From positions 62,001-126,000 of the forward strand of contig CAIJZY010000010.1 in NCBI GenBank assembly GCA_903825285.1: a stretch of 64,000 nt of DNA, read 5' to 3'. Numbering within the stretch: the first letter of the stretch is position 1; every line of letters begins with the position of its first letter. Source of the stretch: an uncultured Opitutia bacterium. Lineage in GTDB: Bacteria > Verrucomicrobiota > Verrucomicrobiia > Opitutales > Opitutaceae. The position numbers and the translations under genes were made by a program. The notes under the pieces are model-generated. The model was not told where the DNA came from, ran no database searches, and was given only the letters and a program-made list of their open reading frames with translations. Below, piece after piece: positions 1 to 7,742 of this stretch.

Positions 1-2115
1 GCTGGCACGCTTCTGCTCGGCCGCTCATCGACCTATGACTCCGAGACGCACACTATCACCTCGGGTCCGATCGGCACTGGTTGGCTGGGGATTTACGGTG
101 GCGCCACTCTCGGCGTGGCGCCTTCGGCTGGCACGATCACCCTGCACAATTCCATCTACCTGGACGGTTACTCGAACCCGGTGAAGATCGACACGTCGAA
201 CGGCGACCTGGTTCTGCTGGGTGAGATCGACGGTTCCGCCGGCCTCAAGAAAATCGGCTCCGGCAGCCTCACCCTCGGCGGCGACAGTGTCTTTGGCGGC
301 GGCACCACCCTGCGCTGCGGATCGATCTATCTGGCTTCCACATCATATGAAGGAGACGGCATCGACGGCCCGCTCGGCTACGGCGACCTCAAGATGTACG
401 ATGGCACCACGCTGGGCGTCTCCTCGCTGGCGACCGGAACCATCGAGCTCTACAACGACATCGCCCTCGACTGCCGCTCCGATACCACCGTCACCTTCGA
501 CACCGAGTACGGCGACCTCTCGCTCCTCGGCTATATCACCGGTTCCGCCGGAGTCGTTGTCACCGGCGGCAACACCCTGACGCTCACCGGCAGCAATGAC
601 TTCAGCGGCGGCTTGGAACTGCAATCGGGCACGCTGCTCCTCGGACAGAGCTCCTCGGCCGACGGCTCCGACATCATTTACGGCCCGGTTGGCACCGGCC
701 AGCTGACCCTCGACGGCGGCAGCAAGCTGGGCGTGGCCACCTCGGCCGAAGGCGCAATCACGCTGCACAATTCCATTTACCTGCAGGATGTTGATTCGGG
801 CCCCGTGCGGGTCGACACGTCCAACGGCAACATGATCCTGCTGGGCAATATCTTTGGCAACGCCGGCCTGAAGAAGGTCGGCTCCGGCAGCCTGACGCTC
901 GGCGGCACCGGCGACTTCAGCGGCGGCGTCACGGTCCGCTGTGGCACGCTCTACCTCTCGTCCTCGTCCAATAATTCCGACGGCCTCTACGGCCCCGTGG
1001 GCTCCGGCACCCTGAAGATGTACGACGGCACCACGCTGGGCGTGTCCTCCATGGCCGACTGCCGGATCATCCTCCACAACGACATCGAGCTCGACTGCCG
1101 TGAAGGCACGAACGTCACGTTCGACACCTACTATGGCGACCTGACGCTGAAGGGCTACATCTCCGGCGCCGCGGGTGTCACGGTCACGGGCTCGAACACC
1201 CTGACGTTCACGAACGACAACGACTATTCAGGCAACACGACAATCAGCTCCGACGCCACACTGCAGTTGGGCCGTTGCGGCAGCTCCGGCTCGATCACCG
1301 GCAACGTGGCGAATGACGGCACCCTGATCTTCAACCACAGCAACAACCTCACCTTTAGCGGCAACATCACCGGCGAAGGCATGGTCGTCCAGCAGGGCAG
1401 CGGCACCCTCACTCTGTCGGGCAACAACTCCTACTCCGGCGGCACCAACCTCAACAACGGGACGCTGGTGGTCGGGTCCAACAACGCCCTGGGCAGCGGC
1501 GAGATCTACTTCAACGGCGGCCACCTGGTCATCGGCAACGGCGTCACCTTCACCAACACGCTCGACCTCAGCTCCGGCGGCACGCTCAGCGGCAACGGCA
1601 TCATCGGCTCGCCGGGCATCGTAATCGGCCCGAACGTCATGCTCTCCCCGGGCAATTCGCCGGGCCTGCTGACGTTCAGCAGCGGACTCGCCTGGGGCCC
1701 GGGCGGCACGTATGACTTCCAGGTCCAGACCGCGGGCGGCACGCGCGGCGTCGGCTACGACAGCATCGACGTCACCGGCGGGCTCACCTTCAGCGCCACG
1801 TTCGGCAGCCCCTTCACGCTGAACCTGATCTCCCTGGATATCGGCGGGGCGGCGGGCAACGTGTCGGACTTCAGCTCCTCCAACAGCTATGCGTGGATGA
1901 TCGCCCACTCGGACACGCTGACCGGCTTCAACCCGGCCAATGTCACCATCAATCTCAGCGGCTTCACCAACAGCCTGGGCAGCGGATCGTTCTACCTGAG
2001 CCAGTCGGGCAACGACATCCTGCTCAATTTCACGCCGGTGCCGGAGCCCTCAACGTTGGGCCTGCTCGGCCTCGGCCTGGTTCTCGGCCTGCTGCGCTTC
2101 CGCCGCCGCCGCTGA
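1..2115 (+). CDS. Autotransporter-type beta-strand repeat protein with PEP-CTERM anchor (5' end outside window)
   Basis: The frame is open from base 1, so the first ATG (115) is internal and the true start lies upstream. The product is a low-complexity, Gly/Ser/Thr-rich repeat protein of the autotransporter-associated beta-strand type. Two alternating units (one with HNSIYL, one with LYNDIALDC or LHNDIELDC) form a super-repeat of about 207 residues; its DNA recurs at about 142 and 763, and the window opens inside a further copy. The C-terminus has the PEP-CTERM layout: VPEPSTLGL, a hydrophobic stretch, then the basic end RFRRRR. In this family that tail is cut by an exosortase after export, leaving the protein at the cell surface or in the matrix. 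It probably acts as a beta-helical surface or extracellular polymer protein; no enzymatic motif is visible. No exosortase gene is in the window. Confidence 0.9.
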   Translation, partial: AGTLLLGRSSTYDSETHTITSGPIGTGWLGIYGGATLGVAPSAGTITLHNSIYLDGYSNPVKIDTSNGDLVLLGEIDGSAGLKKIGSGSLTLGGDSVFGGGTTLRCGSIYLASTSYEGDGIDGPLGYGDLKMYDGTTLGVSSLATGTIELYNDIALDCRSDTTVTFDTEYGDLSLLGYITGSAGVVVTGGNTLTLTGSNDFSGGLELQSGTLLLGQSSSADGSDIIYGPVGTGQLTLDGGSKLGVATSAEGAITLHNSIYLQDVDSGPVRVDTSNGNMILLGNIFGNAGLKKVGSGSLTLGGTGDFSGGVTVRCGTLYLSSSSNNSDGLYGPVGSGTLKMYDGTTLGVSSMADCRIILHNDIELDCREGTNVTFDTYYGDLTLKGYISGAAGVTVTGSNTLTFTNDNDYSGNTTISSDATLQLGRCGSSGSITGNVANDGTLIFNHSNNLTFSGNITGEGMVVQQGSGTLTLSGNNSYSGGTNLNNGTLVVGSNNALGSGEIYFNGGHLVIGNGVTFTNTLDLSSGGTLSGNGIIGSPGIVIGPNVMLSPGNSPGLLTFSSGLAWGPGGTYDFQVQTAGGTRGVGYDSIDVTGGLTFSATFGSPFTLNLISLDIGGAAGNVSDFSSSNSYAWMIAHSDTLTGFNPANVTINLSGFTNSLGSGSFYLSQSGNDILLNFTPVPEPSTLGLLGLGLVLGLLRFRRRR

Positions 2116-2340
2116 GGTGGTCGACCGGTCTCCGTGATGGAGCCGCGGCGCCCCCGCCGCGCCCTTCCGCATTTCCGCCCCTCCGCGCTTCCGCGATGAT
2201 GTACCCGGCAGCTTCGTGCCCTTCGTGTTAAAAAAGACTCCGTAGAATTTGATCGCGGAAGCGCCGAGGCGCGGAAGCGGAAGCGTCCGAGTGTCCGGCC
2301 TTCGCGCTCTTCGCGGTGAACCAAGCTCCCGCCGCACGCT
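2116..2340. repeat. Intergenic stretch with single arms of GC-rich and CTTCGTG repeats
   Basis: This gap lies between two convergent genes. It carries one arm of the GGAGCCGCGGCGCC element (about 2142-2165) and a degenerate piece of the TTCGTGCCCTTCGTG family (about 2213-2230). A further direct repeat, GCGGAAGCG, occurs near 2255-2285. I see no gene and no clear U-tract terminator here. Confidence 0.55.
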
Positions 2341-4647
2341 TTATTGCAGCGTCGCCGCCTGGCGCACGAGGTCGAGGAACTCGCTGCGGTAGCCGCCGGC
2401 GTCGCCGTCCAGCCCGGCCCCCGCCCAGGTCAGGACATCCTGCAGCGTGGCCGCGCCCTTGTGCGGCGAGTTGCGCAGGATCATCCCAAACTCCGCCACC
2501 GCCGCTGCAAACTTGAAGTCCGCGCTCGCCGCCGCAAACCGCGCGCCATGGTCCGTCAGCGGGAACTCGAGCTTCCGGCTCACCTCGCCCGACGGATCCT
2601 TGTAGCGGATGCTGACCGTGAGCAGCTCGGGCGAATGGCGATCCCCGGATTCCGCCCCACGATTCTGGTATTTCAGCGGGTCCACCGTCGCCGCCGCTGA
2701 GGCCTGGCCGACGGGCACGATCTCGTACAGCGCGGTCACGGTGTGGCCGGCGCCGATCTCGCCGGCATCCACGGCATCATTGTTGAAGTCCTCCGGACGC
2801 AGCAGGCGGTTCTCGTAGCCGATCAGGCGGTAGCTCGCGACCTGCGCGGGGTTGAACTCCACCTGGACCTTCACGTCCTTCGCGATCGTCACGAGCGTGC
2901 CGTTCACCTGCTCGACGAGCAGCTTCTCGGCCTCGCGGCGCGTGTCGATGTAGCCGTAGTTGCCATTTCCCTTGTCCGCGAGCTGCTCCAGTGTCGCGTC
3001 CTTGTAGTTGCCCATGCCGAAGCCCAGGGCCGTCAGGAACACCCCGGACTTCGCCTTCTCCTCGATCAGCCGCGTCAGCCCGCCCTCGCTGGTCACGCCG
3101 ACGTTGAAGTCGCCGTCGGTGCAGAGGATCACGCGGTTCACGCCGCCAGCGACGAAGTTGGCCTTCGCGATGTCGTAGGCGAGCTGGATGCCCATCGCGC
3201 CGTTGGTCGTCCCGCCGGGCGTCAGCGCATCCAGCGCCGCCACGATCTCCGCGCTCTTCGCCACCGGCGTGGAGGGCAGCGCGAGGCCGGACTCGCCGGC
3301 GTAGACGACGATCGCCACGCGGTCATCGGGACGCAGCCGGCCCACCAGCAGGCGCAGCGCCTCCTTGACCAGCGGGAGCTTGTTGGGCTCGTCCATCGAG
3401 CCGGAGACATCGATCAGGAACACGAGGTTCGCCGCCGGACGCGACCCGGTCGAAACCTCGCGGCCCTTCAGCCCGATGCGCACCAGGCGGTGCGTCGGCG
3501 CCCAGGGCGCGTCCGCCACCTCGAGCGACGCGGCAAAGGGCACGGCGCCCGCCGGCGGCGCATAGCGGTACGGGAAATTGTTCACCAGCTCCTCGACGCG
3601 CACCGCGTCCTCCGGCGGACGCTGGCCGTTGCGCAGGAAGCGGCGCACGTTGGCGTAGCCCGCCGTGTCCACGTCCACCGCGAAGGTCGACTGCGGCGTC
3701 CCGGCCGCGCTGACAAAGTCGTTGTCGCGCCGGTAGGCATAGGCCTCCGTGTTCATCGCGGGTGGATTGGCCGGGGCCGCGGCGACTTTCATTTCCACAC
3801 CGCCGGTGATGACCGCACCCTGCAGCGTGTCGTCCTTGCCGGCATTGGCGGCGACGCCGAAGCGCGAAAGCTTCATGGCCCCAATGTCCCTGGGCCCACC
3901 GCCGTAGGCGGCCGTCGGGGCATTGGCGGCATACGTCATCGGAGCCAGCTCGGCCCGCGGCGCGGTCGCCTTGGTTGTTGCGGAGCTACCCAATGCCGAT
4001 CCCGGGCCGGACGGCACAAACGCCTCGATCCTGGCCTGCCGCTCCTGCATCACCTGCTGGCGCGCGGTCTCCGCCTGGGCCAGCAGTCCAGCATACGCCC
4101 CGGCGTCAGCCACCGGCACGGGCATCGCGGAGGGCATCGGCTTGGGCTCGGGCACCGGCGGCAGCGCGACGGGCGCGCGTGCGGTCGCCGGGGCCTGGAG
4201 ATCCGCGATCGACACCGCCATTTTCACGCTCTTGGCCGTGGCGTCCTTCGCCTGCGCGACCTCGTTGACCGACTTCGGTCCCGGCTGCCCGGCCGGGGGA
4301 CGCAGTGCGAGCAGGACGGCAAATCCCGCCGCGGCCAGGCCGCCGACGAGATAGTAGAGCTGCGGGAAGCGGATGACCTTGGCCAGCGGGCCGCCGTCGA
4401 GCTTGGCCGGATCGTGGCCGGCGATGATGGCGGCGTGGGACAGCTCGGACGCCTCCGTCACCATGGGTTCCGTGGCCAGGGCCGACTCCAGCTGCGCGAC
4501 GGTCGCGCGGATCTCGTCCACGGCGGCCTGCAGCGCGGGGTCGTCCCGCAGTGCCGCCTCCATCGCGGCGCGCTCGTCGCCCTCCAGTTCGCCCAGGGCG
4601 TAGGCGGTCAGTCTCGGGTCATCGGGTGTGATCTTGGAAATGCTCAT
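2341..4647 (-). CDS. VWA-domain membrane protein with anti-sigma-like N-terminus
   Basis: The product has 768 residues. An N-terminal cytoplasmic segment (about 1-95) resembles the DPRLTAYALGEL start of anti-sigma and zinc-finger-less regulators. One membrane helix follows (about 97-116), then a Pro/Ala-rich linker. The von Willebrand A domain (about 400-580) has the metal-binding MIDAS motif DVSGS and a later TDGDFNVG. The last 150 residues match the DUF3520-type C-terminus seen in YfbK-like VWA proteins. It starts 15 nt after the stop of the ECF sigma gene on the same strand, so the two are almost certainly co-transcribed. The arrangement suggests that this protein senses something in the envelope and holds or modulates the sigma factor; that role is inference. 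The zinc-binding HxxxCxxC motif of classic anti-sigma factors is absent. Confidence 0.88.
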   Translation of the reverse strand: MSISKITPDDPRLTAYALGELEGDERAAMEAALRDDPALQAAVDEIRATVAQLESALATEPMVTEASELSHAAIIAGHDPAKLDGGPLAKVIRFPQLYYLVGGLAAAGFAVLLALRPPAGQPGPKSVNEVAQAKDATAKSVKMAVSIADLQAPATARAPVALPPVPEPKPMPSAMPVPVADAGAYAGLLAQAETARQQVMQERQARIEAFVPSGPGSALGSSATTKATAPRAELAPMTYAANAPTAAYGGGPRDIGAMKLSRFGVAANAGKDDTLQGAVITGGVEMKVAAAPANPPAMNTEAYAYRRDNDFVSAAGTPQSTFAVDVDTAGYANVRRFLRNGQRPPEDAVRVEELVNNFPYRYAPPAGAVPFAASLEVADAPWAPTHRLVRIGLKGREVSTGSRPAANLVFLIDVSGSMDEPNKLPLVKEALRLLVGRLRPDDRVAIVVYAGESGLALPSTPVAKSAEIVAALDALTPGGTTNGAMGIQLAYDIAKANFVAGGVNRVILCTDGDFNVGVTSEGGLTRLIEEKAKSGVFLTALGFGMGNYKDATLEQLADKGNGNYGYIDTRREAEKLLVEQVNGTLVTIAKDVKVQVEFNPAQVASYRLIGYENRLLRPEDFNNDAVDAGEIGAGHTVTALYEIVPVGQASAAATVDPLKYQNRGAESGDRHSPELLTVSIRYKDPSGEVSRKLEFPLTDHGARFAAASADFKFAAAVAEFGMILRNSPHKGAATLQDVLTWAGAGLDGDAGGYRSEFLDLVRQAATLQ

Positions 4648-4662
4648 CTGGGTGCCTCTGGG

Positions 4663-5202
4663 TTAGGGCCGCTCGGCGGCGAATTCGCGGCGCAGACGCG
4701 TGACCGCGGTGTGGATCAGGAAGCCGACATTGGTCACCGACAACGAGGTGATCCCGGCAATTTCCTTGTAGCTGAAGCCATTCTGGAATTTCAGGCGCAC
4801 GACCTCCTGCTGGTTCGGCGGAAGCCGGTCGATCAGCTTCAGCACCGAGGCGTGCGTCTCCGCCGCCTCGAGCGTCCGGCCCGGCCGCGTGTCCGCCGCC
4901 GGCGCCCGCTCCAGCTCGCCTTCCGCAAAGCGTCTCATGCGCTGCTCCTTCCGCAGGATGTCCAGCGCGCCGTTCCGGCAGACCGTGAACAGCCATTCCA
5001 CCATGTGGTCGTCCACCGCGCCGCGGGGCTGGGCCAGGAGCTTGACGAAGGCGTCCTGCACGACGTCGCGGGCGCGGTCGGCATCGCCCAGCAGCCGGGC
5101 GGCATAGCGGGTGAGCGGCGCGCGCTGCTCCGCAAAGATACGTTCGAGTAATCCCGTGGTTTCATGCGTCTGTTCCCGAGGTGTCGGGGGTTCGTTGGAC
5201 AT
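4663..5202 (-). CDS. ECF-type RNA polymerase sigma factor
   Basis: The product has 179 residues, the usual size of an extracytoplasmic-function sigma-70 factor. Region 2 (about 20-95) contains DADRARDVVQDAFVKLL and the -10-reading segment around WLFTVCRNGALDILRK. Region 4 (about 115-170) has LPPNQQEVVRLKFQNGFSY followed by KEIAGI, a helix-turn-helix for -35 recognition. The ATG at 5202 gives a full-length protein. It is first in a two-gene unit with the VWA membrane protein. Such pairs usually direct a stress or envelope regulon, but the inducing signal cannot be read from this sequence. Confidence 0.93.
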   Translation of the reverse strand: MSNEPPTPREQTHETTGLLERIFAEQRAPLTRYAARLLGDADRARDVVQDAFVKLLAQPRGAVDDHMVEWLFTVCRNGALDILRKEQRMRRFAEGELERAPAADTRPGRTLEAAETHASVLKLIDRLPPNQQEVVRLKFQNGFSYKEIAGITSLSVTNVGFLIHTAVTRLRREFAAERP

Positions 5203-5348
5203 GAGGTTCAGGGGGTAAGACGGAGCCGCCGGAGATTTCTTAGGAATATTTCTCCATCAATCCCCGCGCTCAACGCTTAACCCTGTGGGACACGGGAAAT
5301 CAGGGGCGGACACCCTGCCCGCGGAACCGCCCAGGACCCGATCCGGGA

Positions 5349-5488
5349 GGTAACCACGAAACATCCGAAATACACGAAATGGGAGCGGAGGATGCTGCGG
5401 ATCGGACCGGATGCAGTGGACAGACCTGCAGACCCGAGGCCGCCACCTCCGCTCCCATTTCGTGTATTTCGTATGTTTCGTGGTTACC
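5349..5488. repeat. Long imperfect inverted repeat, CACGAA family copy A
   Basis: The left arm starts TAACCACGAAACATCCGAAA and runs through GGGAGCGGAGG. The right arm is its near-perfect reverse complement, ending TTTCGTGGTTA, about 40 bp per arm around a roughly 60-nt centre. A trailing segment with CTTCGCGGTGAAA follows to about 5532. The same arms recur at 9641-9796 and 11511-11647. No reading frame in it looks like a gene. Confidence 0.85.
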
Positions 5489-5599
5489 TCTGATCGGATC
5501 TCTTCGCGTGCCTCGCGCTCTTCGCGGTGAAATCGCCGCCACTTCCCGCTTGCCTGCCGAGTCGCCGGGCCTTTTTCTCCGCGCGAACCCCCGCACTGC

Positions 5600-5665
5600 A
5601 TGATGACCCGAGCCGACTACCTCCCGATGATTGTCGCCGCGTCCGCGGGCTTCCCGGCCATCTAG
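5600..5665 (+). CDS. Putative leader peptide upstream of ABC exporter
   Basis: This is a 21-codon frame that begins MMTRADYLP and ends AGFPAI, with two in-frame ATGs (5600 and 5603). Its stop codon lies 4 nt before the first strong hairpin of an attenuator-like region, which is followed by the ABC exporter genes. The position relative to the hairpins, rather than the peptide sequence, is the reason for calling it. No good Shine-Dalgarno sequence is visible, although several genes in this window also lack one. In Bacillus the related exporter BmrCD is controlled by the leader peptide BmrB through attenuation; extending that to this locus is inference. Confidence 0.5.
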   Translation: MMTRADYLPMIVAASAGFPAI

Positions 5666-5668
5666 GCC

Positions 5669-5751
5669 GGTTTCCAGCCCGCCGCACCGAGCGGGCCCCG
5701 GAAACCCTCCGCGTTTCCCCACCCGCTCCCTCCGAGCGGGTTTTTTATTTT
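5669..5751 (+). promoter_or_regulatory. Transcription attenuator with mutually exclusive hairpins
   Basis: Segment 1:2 is a long hairpin: GGTTTCC (5669-5675) pairs with GGAAACC (5700-5706), and GCCCGC (5677-5682) with GCGGGC (5691-5696). Segment 3:4 is the intrinsic terminator at 5721-5746. The arm GAGCGGG occurs twice (5689-5695 and 5734-5740), so the terminator's left arm CCCGCTC (5722-5728) can pair with either one. Pairing with the first copy (2:3) breaks both the first hairpin and the terminator. This is the layout of a classic attenuator. It lies between the leader ORF stop (5665) and the exporter start (5803). Confidence 0.65.
5721..5751 (+). terminator. Rho-independent terminator within the ABC exporter leader
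   Basis: The stem is ACCCGCTC / GAGCGGGT (8 bp) with loop CCTCC, followed by TTTTTTATTTT. It is the clearest intrinsic terminator I found in the window. It reads on the plus strand, ends about 50 nt before the exporter start, and does not follow any full-size plus-strand gene, so a regulatory role is likely. Confidence 0.8.
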
Positions 5752-5802
5752 CCCACCCACCTTTCCTTTCGGCTTTTCACCCCTCCCTTTCCGGACTGCC
5801 CA

Positions 5803-7683
5803 ATGTTCACCCAGCTCCAAGCCATCTGGACGCTCATGCGCGGCTACCGCCTGCGCTACGGCCTTGCGCTGGCCTGCCTGGTCGGCGCGACCGCCCTGAA
5901 CTACGGCGTGCCGCTCATCGGCAGCGTCGCCATCGACTACGCCGTCGCCAGCAAGCCCCTCGGTCCCGACACCCCCGCCCTCGTCCGCCATCTGCTCGCC
6001 CTGCTCGGCGGCGCCGGCCAGCTGCGCGCCCACCTCTGGCTCGCCCCGCTCGCCATGGTCCTGCTCAGCGCGGCCAGCGGCATCTTCAGCTACCTCAAGG
6101 GCTGGCAGGCCTCGCTGGCCAGCGACGGCATCGCGCGCCGGCTGAAGGACGAGCTCTACGACCATCTCAACCACCTGCCCGCCCGCCACCATGACCGCGC
6201 CGACACGGGCGACCTCGTCCAGCGCTGCACCAGCGACGTCGAGACCGCCCGCCAGTTCCTCGCCACGCAGGTCATGGAGATCGGCAACGCCCTCATCCTC
6301 GGCGCCACCGCGCTGCCATTGCTGCTGTCGCTGAGCGTGCCCATGACGCTTGTCTCCTTCTCGCTCATCGGCCCGGTCATCATCTACGCCTACGTCTACT
6401 TCCGCCAGGTGAAGCGCTACTTCAAGGAGGTCGACGAGGCCGAGGGCGCCCTCACCGCCGTCATCCAGGAAAACCTCACCGGCATCCGCGTGGTGCGCGC
6501 CTTCGCGCGCCAGGACCACGAGCGCGCGAAGTTCGCCGCGCCCAATTCCCGCTACCGCGACCGCAGCCTCCACCTGCTGCGGCTCATGTCCTGGTACTGG
6601 TCCATCAGCGACTTCGTCGCCGTCGGCCAGATCGGCCTCACCCTCATCCTCGGCGCCCAGTGGATCGTCGAGGGCCGCTTCACCGTCGGCCTGCTCTTCG
6701 CCTTCCTCGCCTACCTCGGCATCATGCTCTGGCCCCTGCGCCAGATGGGCCGCATCCTCACCGATCTCGGCAAAACCTCCGTCGCCCTCGGCCGTATCCG
6801 GGAAATCCTGGGCGTGGCACGCGAACCGGACCCCGCCCTGGGCAAGGCCGAAGGCCGCGTCGAACAGCCCCTCACCGGCCGCATCCACGTCCGCGACCTC
6901 CATTTTCGCCACGCCACCGACGCCGCCCAGACCGGCCGCGGCGCGCTCAATGGCGTGAGCTTCGACGTCCAACCGGGCGAGACCCTCGCCATCCTCGGCC
7001 CCTCCGGCGCCGGCAAGAGCACGCTCATGCACGTGCTGCTGCGCCTCTACGACTACACCGAGGGCTCCGTGCAGTTCGACGGCCGCGAGCTGTCCTCCCT
7101 GCCGCGCAAATGGCTGCGCGGCCAGGTGGGCGTCGTCATGCAGGAGCCGTTCCTCTTCTCGAAGACGCTCCGCGACAACCTCCGGCTCGGCCATGGCGAC
7201 GCCCCCGACCACGAGATCGAGGCCGCCGCGCGCACCGCGTCGATCCACGAGACCATCCTCTCCTTCGAGCACGGCTACAACACGCTCATCGGCGAGCGCG
7301 GCATCACGCTCTCCGGCGGCCAGCGCCAGCGCGTCGCCCTCGCCCGCGCCCTGCTCAAGCGGCCCGCCCTGCTCATCCTCGACGACGCCATGAGCGCCAT
7401 CGACGGCGAGACCGAGGGCCTGATCCTCGAGGCCCTCCGCGAGCGCCGCGGCCGCGCCACCACCCTCGTCATCGCCCACCGCCTCGCCACCCTCGCCCAC
7501 GCCGACCGGATCATCGTCCTCGACCACGGGCGCATCATCCAGACCGGCACCCACGCCGAGCTCGCCGCCCAGGAGGGCCTCTACCGCCGCCTCTGGCAGA
7601 TCCAGACCGAGCTGGGCGCGGAGGCGCCGGACGCTGGGCGCGGTGCGCCCATCTTGAGTCACAAGTTGAAAGTTGAGGGTTGA
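5803..7683 (+). CDS. ABC exporter half-transporter 1 (heterodimer subunit with degenerate catalytic site)
   Basis: The product has 626 residues: six membrane helices (about 15-320), then a nucleotide-binding domain. Walker A is GPSGAGKST (about 400), the signature is LSGGQ (about 503), Walker B is LLILDD, and the H-loop lies in VIAHRLAT. The residue after the Walker B Asp is Asp, not the catalytic Glu. The ATG at 5803 was chosen because the frame upstream reads through a repeat and the attenuator. The next gene, a second half-transporter, starts 59 nt downstream. Together they should form a heterodimeric exporter of the BmrCD/TmrAB/TM287-288 type; the substrate (drug, lipid or peptide) cannot be told. 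The tail LKVEG and the stop codon are supplied by a GTTGAAAGTTGA repeat. Confidence 0.93.
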   Translation: MFTQLQAIWTLMRGYRLRYGLALACLVGATALNYGVPLIGSVAIDYAVASKPLGPDTPALVRHLLALLGGAGQLRAHLWLAPLAMVLLSAASGIFSYLKGWQASLASDGIARRLKDELYDHLNHLPARHHDRADTGDLVQRCTSDVETARQFLATQVMEIGNALILGATALPLLLSLSVPMTLVSFSLIGPVIIYAYVYFRQVKRYFKEVDEAEGALTAVIQENLTGIRVVRAFARQDHERAKFAAPNSRYRDRSLHLLRLMSWYWSISDFVAVGQIGLTLILGAQWIVEGRFTVGLLFAFLAYLGIMLWPLRQMGRILTDLGKTSVALGRIREILGVAREPDPALGKAEGRVEQPLTGRIHVRDLHFRHATDAAQTGRGALNGVSFDVQPGETLAILGPSGAGKSTLMHVLLRLYDYTEGSVQFDGRELSSLPRKWLRGQVGVVMQEPFLFSKTLRDNLRLGHGDAPDHEIEAAARTASIHETILSFEHGYNTLIGERGITLSGGQRQRVALARALLKRPALLILDDAMSAIDGETEGLILEALRERRGRATTLVIAHRLATLAHADRIIVLDHGRIIQTGTHAELAAQEGLYRRLWQIQTELGAEAPDAGRGAPILSHKLKVEG

Positions 7684-7742
7684 AAGCCGACCCCATCAAC
7701 CCGCCAACCCTTCCTGCTCCTTGCCCCGGCTCCTTAACCCTC

